36,452 nucleotides of DNA from positions 1-36,452 of the forward strand of contig JAUCBJ010001946.1 in assembly GCA_032718475.1 (NCBI GenBank), written 5' to 3'. How positions within the stretch are numbered: position 1 is the first letter of the stretch; each line of letters starts with the position of its first letter. The notes below the pieces were generated by a model. The model saw only the letters and a program-made list of their open reading frames with translations, ran no database searches and had not been told where the DNA came from. The position numbers and the translations under genes were made by a program. Source of the stretch: Nemertoderma westbladi. Its lineage: Eukaryota > Xenacoelomorpha > Nemertodermatida > Nemertodermatidae. Shown piece by piece: positions 30,466-36,452 of the stretch.

Positions 30466-30799
30466 ATAAATATTACTATTACTCTATAAATATTAACTCA
30501 ACATCAATTTGCAATATTTATTGTTAACTATTATTGCAAGTATAATCTATATCTTGAAAAGTTTACTGGTTATTAGGGCATGAATTATTATAAGCAATGA
30601 TTAAAAAGCAGTATATCATCAAAAACAAAAAAAACTGGTTGCCATTGAAACGTGAAGATCTCTTGAACGAGTACGATGACCCCCATTTTTTATTTCATAA
30701 ATCAACATTACTTACTCATGTCTATGTCATTAGTACAAAATCTGAGTGGTCTCAGGGGTAGCACACTAATGTGGTTCCGTCTCTGTATAGCATTCCATG

Positions 30800-31302
30800 G
30801 TTGACATAACATAAAACAAATTCAATAATGCGCTGTTAGCCTATAAAAAGTTTTTCCTGATAATGTTGAGGTTGTTTGATTGCGTCGGTGATGACCCCCC
30901 TCCCCCCTACCTGACATTATACAATCAAATAACAATATTGAATGACATTTCTATTTGTGAGAAAGGACATTCTGTCAACTGTTATTCTGTACATTTACTA
31001 TACAATACAATATTATATAAATGATATGTTAATTGTTTATCGGGCGAATGTTTCTCGATGACGAAGATTTGCCCCCAAAACATTTCAGTTCGATACTGGC
31101 ATTTACCGGAATTTATGGAAGCAATGCCGTGCCAGATCTCTAGTTTAAAAAGTACATTAAACCAACCCAAAAGCGATTAATCCTCGAACCAAATCTAATA
31201 AAACTCACAATAATGGGAGGCCTCATTATTCATTATTCTTATCTATACAACTGTAGTTGTGGTTTGTGGATAACTAGTCATATTTGTCTTGCTAAATCAT
31301 CA
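30800..31302. other. Unassigned spacer
   Basis: AT-rich with a C-rich tract near 30895-30908. A 32-codon plus-strand frame at 31048-31143 has no recognisable motif. This region would contain the 3' end of the MBLAC1-like transcript. Confidence 0.5.
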
Positions 31303-31950
31303 TCACTTAACTGGAAACATTGGCCCATGCCCGGGCACTATCCAGTTAGCGAGCCCCTTCGCCCAGTCCCGATGCCGTTGCTGTGCGTCAACGTCCACAG
31401 AGTTTATCTTCCAACTCCCCGTTATGTCATCATTCTCTTCCTCGAACAAATCCCCGGCCACAATCACAACTCCTCTATCAGCAGTCTCCACTACAACGCT
31501 CGTGTGCTGTAAGGTGTGCCCCGGTGTCGGCCATACAGTAACACGGCTACCCAATGGCAAGGAGAGACCCCCGTCGAAATCATGACAATGATAAATGTCT
31601 CTGTAGTTAATGTCGTAACCGATAAAATGAACAGCATTGAGAAACAAATTAAGATTTCCTATATGATCTGAGTGTCCGTGAGTTCCAACCACGTGGGTTA
31701 TATCTAGGGGTGTGAGACCTTCATTGTGTAAAAGTGCTATTAATTTCGGAGCGAACCAAGGATGACCGCAGTCAATAAGGATTACTGCATCGTCTACCAT
31801 CGTCGCCCGATCGCTAAACAGTGGAACAGATGCTCCCGATAATTTATCTTTTACTAATGTTATAGATGAGTTAGCTGTGAATTTATCACTTGAATCTTCA
31901 TTCTTGGTAGTGCAATAACCGCTCGATATAACCTTTAAAACTGCCATCAA
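31303..31950 (-). CDS. MBLAC1: MBLAC1-like metallo-beta-lactamase-fold hydrolase, intronless
   Basis: 215 residues, close to the length of animal MBLAC1. All metal ligands of the fold are visible: HxHxDH at H91, H93, D95 and H96, H145 in TPGHT, D167 in AGD, and H208 in PGHGP. The THGHSDHIGNLNLF stretch and the GDLFEEENDD region are typical of MBLAC1 rather than glyoxalase II. Human MBLAC1 is reported as a nuclease for replication-dependent histone mRNA processing, and the worm homologue affects glia and dopamine signalling. The start is at 31950; a second Met follows directly. No signal peptide, so cytosolic or nuclear. The frame is intact without introns. Confidence 0.9.
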   Translation of the reverse strand: MMAVLKVISSGYCTTKNEDSSDKFTANSSITLVKDKLSGASVPLFSDRATMVDDAVILIDCGHPWFAPKLIALLHNEGLTPLDITHVVGTHGHSDHIGNLNLFLNAVHFIGYDINYRDIYHCHDFDGGLSLPLGSRVTVWPTPGHTLQHTSVVVETADRGVVIVAGDLFEEENDDITGSWKINSVDVDAQQRHRDWAKGLANWIVPGHGPMFPVK

Positions 31951-33414
31951 AATACGATATATATTGAAGTAAACAAGTTGGTGTTTCCATCAGGTTTTAT
32001 ATAAATTAATTATGTGAAATAACATTAATTTGACTAATGAATAAATTAAAGTGATATTACATTAATATTGTAAGGAATAGGCCTACATTGTACAGACTAA
32101 GGCCACTCTGACTGAAATGAAGAAAACCTAGACTTTATACAACATTCGACTGAATAAATCAAGTACCTAGCCTACTGTACTAGGCGGTAGGCCTACACTA
32201 CATAAGTGAACGGATTGTCATTGAAAATCCCGCTCTAAAAACCATTACTTTGCATGATAGCCAATCACAACTGTCAAAAGTCCAGTTTATTAGAGTTGGG
32301 GTTATCGTGTAAAATAATACTGTTACTGTAAAGTGCTGAGATTACTTTTTATTAATTGTCTCAATCCAATCTGTTATGACTCTATCTGAATTTGCTGCAA
32401 ATAATACACTATGATACTAAATGATAGTGATAAAATACATACGAGTAGACAAGATAATCAGTTTATAAGATTTATTAAGAGGGATCGGTGTGTTGCGTTT
32501 AGACTCAGTTCAATGTTTACCTTTCTGCATTCCATTTCAATTACTTTCTATATCTGAATAAATGTTTAATTAATCTCATGTGCAAACTCTTGGCTTTACA
32601 CACTACTTGCAGAGTGAATAATGATCCCAATGACCTGTGAATAAATAATGATCGAATCGCATTGGTCAAAATCAATGAAAGTCATTTCATAAAACTGAAA
32701 ACTGCAAACCCAGTATTTTGCTACAACAACTACATTCTTTAGGTATGTTATTAATTCTCCAATATATAGTCTACGGTATTTTGGCCACTTAATTAACGCA
32801 TGGAAGTCAAATAAAATCATTTTCAGAGTAAATAATACAATATGTATATTTTGTATAATGTATATTCTGCGCTAATCTATTGTTATAAATTGAACGTTGA
32901 ACTGTGTCCTGCAAGGATATACTGATTATGAGACACAAACTGTACTAGGGTACAAATTAGTACGGAAATAAACAAGATTATATCAGATATAAAGGTGAGG
33001 TCAATATAAAGTCTTAATAATATTGTAGTTATAAGTTCATTTATTGCCTAGTGCTCAAATAAATGGTTTAATAATAGACCTACTATTAAATAACATAATT
33101 ATTGGGTATATATTATATCAGTTGCCTTATTATGCTGCCATAGACCTCTGATTGAATTATATTCTTAGAGTTACAGTAGTGGCAGTAGGCCTACTCTGAT
33201 AAACAATATGTCAAGTGTTTTTTATGTTTTCGTTTTTCAATTTTATATGATATTTTCACAGTATGCAGATGTACTTTAATGCAGATTTTGGAGTGCGTGA
33301 CTTACAATTTAAATCCATAAAAAAAACTAATATCATTGCCTTTATGTTGGGGTCAATTAATTATTTGGGTCTAAAAATACTACAGTATTACAATACATAT
33401 ACACCCTTAAATTC
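31951..33414. other. Intergenic DNA, no gene seen
   Basis: AT-rich and apparently unique. It holds three of the eight TAGGCCTA words (32078, 32188, 33186). It includes the likely promoter of the MBLAC1-like gene immediately right of 31950, but no motif I can defend. Confidence 0.6.
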
Positions 33415-33990
33415 TACACTACCACTACTGCTACTACAATCGGCCTGCTGCATTGAAACTTCACATTGAGATGCTATGCCAGCGTGGCAAAAACATTTTG
33501 TCACCACCATACAATCCACAATTGGCAAGCCCAATGCAGCGTACATTAAGAATGCTATGCCGGCTTATCATCAAAGTTACAGCGCCACAACTCCCTGTCC
33601 ACCATGACTTTCGCGAGATTATCCGCATCTTCGAGGCCAGTGTCCTTTAAGAGGCGTCTTATAAAAGTCATGGGCTGTCCACCATGCTTATTTTCTCCAT
33701 GGGGTTGCCAAAGCACAAGATTGTGCAAAGGCTGGTCCTCACGGCGAAAATAATATCCTGCAAAGCGGAGGCGGCTTTGTTCTAATGTCAAACTTTGGGG
33801 AACCAACGAGACACGCAAACACCTCCAAACAGTTAGAGCCCAGTATGGACTCCCATAGAGGAATACTGGAACTACTGCTGCTCTAAATAATAGGACCTTA
33901 AGTTTCTGATGAATTCTCTGTGACTTCCAAATCCTGGAAGGCCCGTTTAATTCTGCCCATGCCTTTCCCTTACGTATTCGAAGTAATACT
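33415..33990 (-). pseudogene. LINE C-terminal fragment (same family as 20208-20488)
   Basis: On the minus strand it reads KAWAEL...IWKS, a conserved LYGS, RLRFAGYYFRREDQPLHNL and LKDTGLEDADNLA, then RELWRCNF, with frame breaks. A degenerate TAG-type tail is seen as CTA-like words near 33418-33440. It is the C-terminal tail of an RTE-like protein, 5'-truncated. No clear target duplication. Confidence 0.8.
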
Positions 33991-34281
33991 TAATAACCCT
34001 ACGTAGTACTTTTTTGATATTTCTAATGTACATTAACATTAACTATAGCGAAATTCAAGTTTATATCTTCTGATAAACTTTAAACTTAAATTTAAAAACT
34101 AAAAATTCTCAAACATTTTGATATTAACGGCGAATCTGAAATACAAAAGAAATGAGCCTAAATAATTTGAAATTAGGGGATGCCTGCTATTGTTATCATT
34201 AAATTATATTATAAACGTATTATTATATTATAAGCACAATTTATCTAAATACATGTAGGCCTAGTTATAATTATATTAAAA

Positions 34282-35097
34282 CAGGGTGTCGAACGACCGG
34301 GAAAAACGGGAAAAGGTCGGGAAAAAATTTAAACCGGGAAAAATCTGGAAAATGCCTAGGAGAAATATTATGTAACCGGGAATTTGTCATATTTTAAACA
34401 ACATGTTTGTTCAAAGTTAGTAAAATAAATACCAATTTTTTATTTATATTTATTTATTTATTATTTATTTATTAAAATTAAAATGTAGAAGGTAAAACCT
34501 TATTGCACCCGTAATATCAAAGAAGGCAGTCGTTAAGAAGAGTAAAGTTAAAAAATACTAAAGATAATACTGTTAAAAAGTACCAATCAGTCACTAAATA
34601 GGCCACTATTAAACAACACACATGTCAATAAAATAAACCGCACAAATAAAAGTTATTGGGGAAGGGTTGTGCTCATAGATTAAACAAGCCTTTTATTGAT
34701 AAAATGTTTATTTATTGATAAACTTGTTGTGAATCGTTGCTAAAACTTTATGTGAAAACTTTATGCTAAAACTTTACCTGACGGACTAGTGTTGCTAAAA
34801 CTTTATTAAACGTATATTTATCGCTAAGGCTTTTCTACGCAAAATACTGTTTACTAACTCTGATATTTTTACCGGTACCTGTACTGTATGGAACTACTGT
34901 ACTTATCTACGTATCTGTTCTTCTGTTTCTTGTCTGCCTGTACAGCTGTAGGAAATGTTAACATGAAATTTAGGTCAAGTGGAAATCAAAATATAATATG
35001 TTACATTATGTCATCTAAACCGGGAAAATTCACAAATGAACCGGGAAAAACTGGGAAATGGCCGGGAAAAAACATGTCAAAATCGTTCGACACTCTG
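34282..35097. mobile_element. 816-bp MITE with CAGGGTGTCGAACGA ends
   Basis: CAGGGTGTCGAACGA at 34282 and the inverted TCGTTCGACACTCTG at 35097 form TIRs, each followed by several (C)CGGGAAAA words pointing in the same direction. TAAAA flanks both ends, but this is weak in AT-rich DNA. The CAGGG start resembles hAT elements, which would predict 8-bp duplications; these are not seen, so the superfamily is open. The interior has a (TTTA)n stretch (34438-34475) and no coding region. Confidence 0.75.
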
Positions 35098-35141
35098 TAA
35101 AATTTATTTAGATAATTTGTACTGTATATATAAACTGAAAC

Positions 35142-35555
35142 ATGGGTGACTCATTGTTTACAAACCCCGCTGCAGCCAACAAATCAGAAACAGGCAGTGG
35201 TGGCCGTGTTGCCACGGAAACAACTGGCAAAGTCATGGAAGAACATTTATACAAGATCCTAATAGTCGGGGAATTTGGAGTGGGAAAAACTTCCATTATC
35301 CGTCGATACACAGAAGGGTCCTTCTCCCCCAACTACAAACTCACTATTGGTGTGGATTTCGCCCTGAAGTCTATTCGTTGGGACACCAACACGAAGGTGA
35401 ACCTCCAGCTGTGGGACATTGCCGGTCACGAGAGATTCGGACACATGACCAGAGTTTACTACAAGTACGCGGTCGCCGCTATTATTGTGTTTGACTTGAC
35501 ACGACAGTCAACTTGGGAAGCTGTGACTAAATGGTACAACGACGTTAATGATAAG
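35142..35555 (+). CDS. Rab32/38-like small GTPase, first coding exon
   Basis: 138 residues up to a splice donor (AAG|GTACAA at 35556). The N-terminus (1-34) is variable. Then come P-loop GEFGVGKT (43-50), IGVDFAL with switch I Thr (T68), and WDIAGHERFG (91-100). The Ile in WDIAG and the RVYYK stretch mark the Rab32/38 group, which directs cargo to lysosome-related organelles and mitochondria-linked sites. His96 replaces the Gln that normally positions water for GTP hydrolysis. The remaining motifs (NKCD, SAK and the prenylated C-terminus) must be on later exons beyond the window. The start codon lies 44 bp after a MITE. Confidence 0.9.
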
Positions 35556-36452
35556 GTACAATGATTAAGCGCTATATAAGTTGTACCACAATCATAAGGA
35601 ATACTTAATATATTTACATATTTATTTATTTATATTTACATTGTATATATTTACATTTACTTTACTTTACTTCATTTAAAATGTGAGGATAATATAAAGA
35701 CTTTACTGTGTTGGGATTTAAAAAATAGTACTGAATTTACTTGTACTGTATTCCACTAAAGTTTTTAGCCAATCAATGACTATAAACGACGTTTCAGGAT
35801 AAATATTATATTTTTCCTACAAACACATGGATACAAGAGAAACAAAGACAACTTAGCAGATAGTGGCGCACTTTGACCGCAAGCGAAAATAGTGATCTTC
35901 AGCGCAAATTGTGGAAATAATGCATAGTTTATTGTTTTGATTAGAAAAGACCGCAACTGTAACCTGTACCTTTCCCTTTATGTTTTTAATTAAATTAAAC
36001 AAATTTTTAAAACCCACTAAAATTTCTTTTGTGTTTGCGGTCATTTCGCGCCATTAACTCCAACTTAGACAACTTATAGATACTATAACCCTCAATTTAG
36101 TGATATACAGTTTTATTGCAGAATTTCGAAGTAAATTTTCACCTGGGGTTATAACAACTCCCCGTCAATATCGGAAGCTATAACCCGATGTCTTTTTGTT
36201 TGTCATTTTAGTTGTATTTTGTTCCAAGTCAGTCTATGATGATGAAATTAAATTTAAAGTAAAATTAATAGTTAGCGATACCAGTAGTCCTACTTTCTTA
36301 TAATCGCATCGAGGCGGAAGGCCGTGTAAAAATATGTTTGTTTAAGTCTAACTTAAATTCACAACTGTAACACAACACAGTAGGCCTAGTATTTTGCCCC
36401 ATAGAAGTCAATGCTAAGTTTGATTTATTTTGGCCGATATGAGAAACCATAC
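35556..36452 (+). other. Intron 1 of the Rab32/38-like gene (partial)
   Basis: No further exon is seen before the window ends. It holds a small MITE (35864-36053) and one TAGGCCTA (36381-36388). Otherwise AT-rich. Confidence 0.7.
35864..36053. mobile_element. 190-bp MITE in the Rab intron
   Basis: TGGCGCACTTTGACCGCAA at the left end is inverted at the right as TTGCGGTCATTTCGCGCCA, with few mismatches. No coding region and no convincing target duplication. Confidence 0.65.

Larger units (their letters stand above)
27014..30582 (+). mobile_element. RLE-type non-LTR retrotransposon with 12-bp TSD
   Basis: AATTATTATAAG flanks it at 27002-27013 and 30583-30594, and the uninterrupted sequence is visible in copy A of the host repeat. 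The 3569-bp insert is far more GC-rich than its surroundings. It carries a short 5' leader beginning AACTGAACTGAAC, one long coding region with three breaks, and an AT-rich 3' UTR without a long poly-A. Endonuclease type places it near the R2/NeSL/HERO group; its exact clade is unresolved. Confidence 0.9.
26411..30799 (-). mobile_element. X-box repeat, copy B, split by two insertions
   Basis: Host pieces 26411-26436, 26930-27013 and 30583-30799 together match the complement of copy A (17523-18545 without its MITE). Shared words include GCCGTTTCCATGGTTACCAA, CAATTATTATAAG and GAACGAGTACGAT. The two gaps are filled by the hammerhead element (26437-26929) and the RLE retrotransposon (27014-30582), each with a 12-bp target duplication. 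Copy A is thus a natural empty-site reference for both. Confidence 0.85.

Noticed and set aside
31048-31143. 32-codon plus-strand frame starting MFLDDEDLPP
   Set aside because: Too short, no motif, no splice sites or neighbouring exon; cannot be supported as a gene.
31303-31950. Bacterial origin (transfer) of the MBLAC1-like gene
   Set aside because: Intronless, but sequence and length fit animal MBLAC1, which is widespread; no bacterial neighbours.
34277-35102. TAAAA as a true target duplication of the CAGGG element
   Set aside because: Five bases in AT-rich DNA with no empty-site reference; kept only as a weak hint.

Overview
This is animal nuclear DNA, probably from a marine deuterostome and perhaps an echinoderm (moderate confidence). 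The evidence is an SLC6-type transporter, an MBLAC1-type hydrolase, a spliced Rab32/38 gene, an AT-rich background, a recurrent TAGGCCTA word and a crowd of metazoan transposon families. There are no bacterial operons, rRNA genes or CRISPR arrays. Only three host genes are well supported: an intronless SLC6-like transporter (14873-17041, +), an intronless MBLAC1-like gene (31303-31950, -) and the first coding exon of a Rab32/38-like GTPase (35142-35555, +). A possible exon of a P-element/THAP9-like protein lies at 19238-19526 (-).

Layout. 1-4588: a young Ty3-type LTR retrotransposon on the minus strand, with one long gag-pol frame, inserted into a CR1/L2-like LINE on the plus strand (4589-6359). 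6361-9010: a 40-bp minisatellite of 66 units, then a 2.14-kb block. Array end plus block are repeated almost perfectly at 11175-14043 with 18 units. 14005-14665: a long foldback element just upstream of the SLC6 gene. 17523-18545: a repeat carrying RFX X-box-like palindromes and a 677-bp MITE with 9-bp target duplications. 19527-26017: a long-inverted-repeat element that took in three later insertions, each with a visible target-site duplication (TSD): a LINE 3' fragment, a full-length RTE-like LINE and a Merlin DNA transposon.

26411-30799 is a second, inverted copy of the 17523-18545 repeat. It is split by two insertions, each with a 12-bp TSD. One is a 493-bp element with two tandem type I hammerhead ribozymes 330 bp apart (a retrozyme). 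Its second ribozyme is complete and sits between Pol III A-box-like and B-box-like motifs. The other is a 3.57-kb non-LTR retrotransposon with a Cys-rich N-terminus, a reverse transcriptase, a CCHC finger and a restriction-like endonuclease. The rest holds the MBLAC1-like gene, a second LINE fragment, a GGGAAAA-rich MITE ending 44 bp before the Rab start codon, and another MITE in the Rab intron.

The strongest candidate for an unusual system is the tandem hammerhead/retrozyme at 26437-26929. Next are the RLE retrotransposon, the SLC6-like protein with eroded ion-binding residues, the Rab protein with His in place of the catalytic Gln, and GTTCTAGAAC palindromes repeated eight times through the MITE DNA. 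All readings are by eye. TSD-based boundaries are the firmest; clade names and functions are inference.
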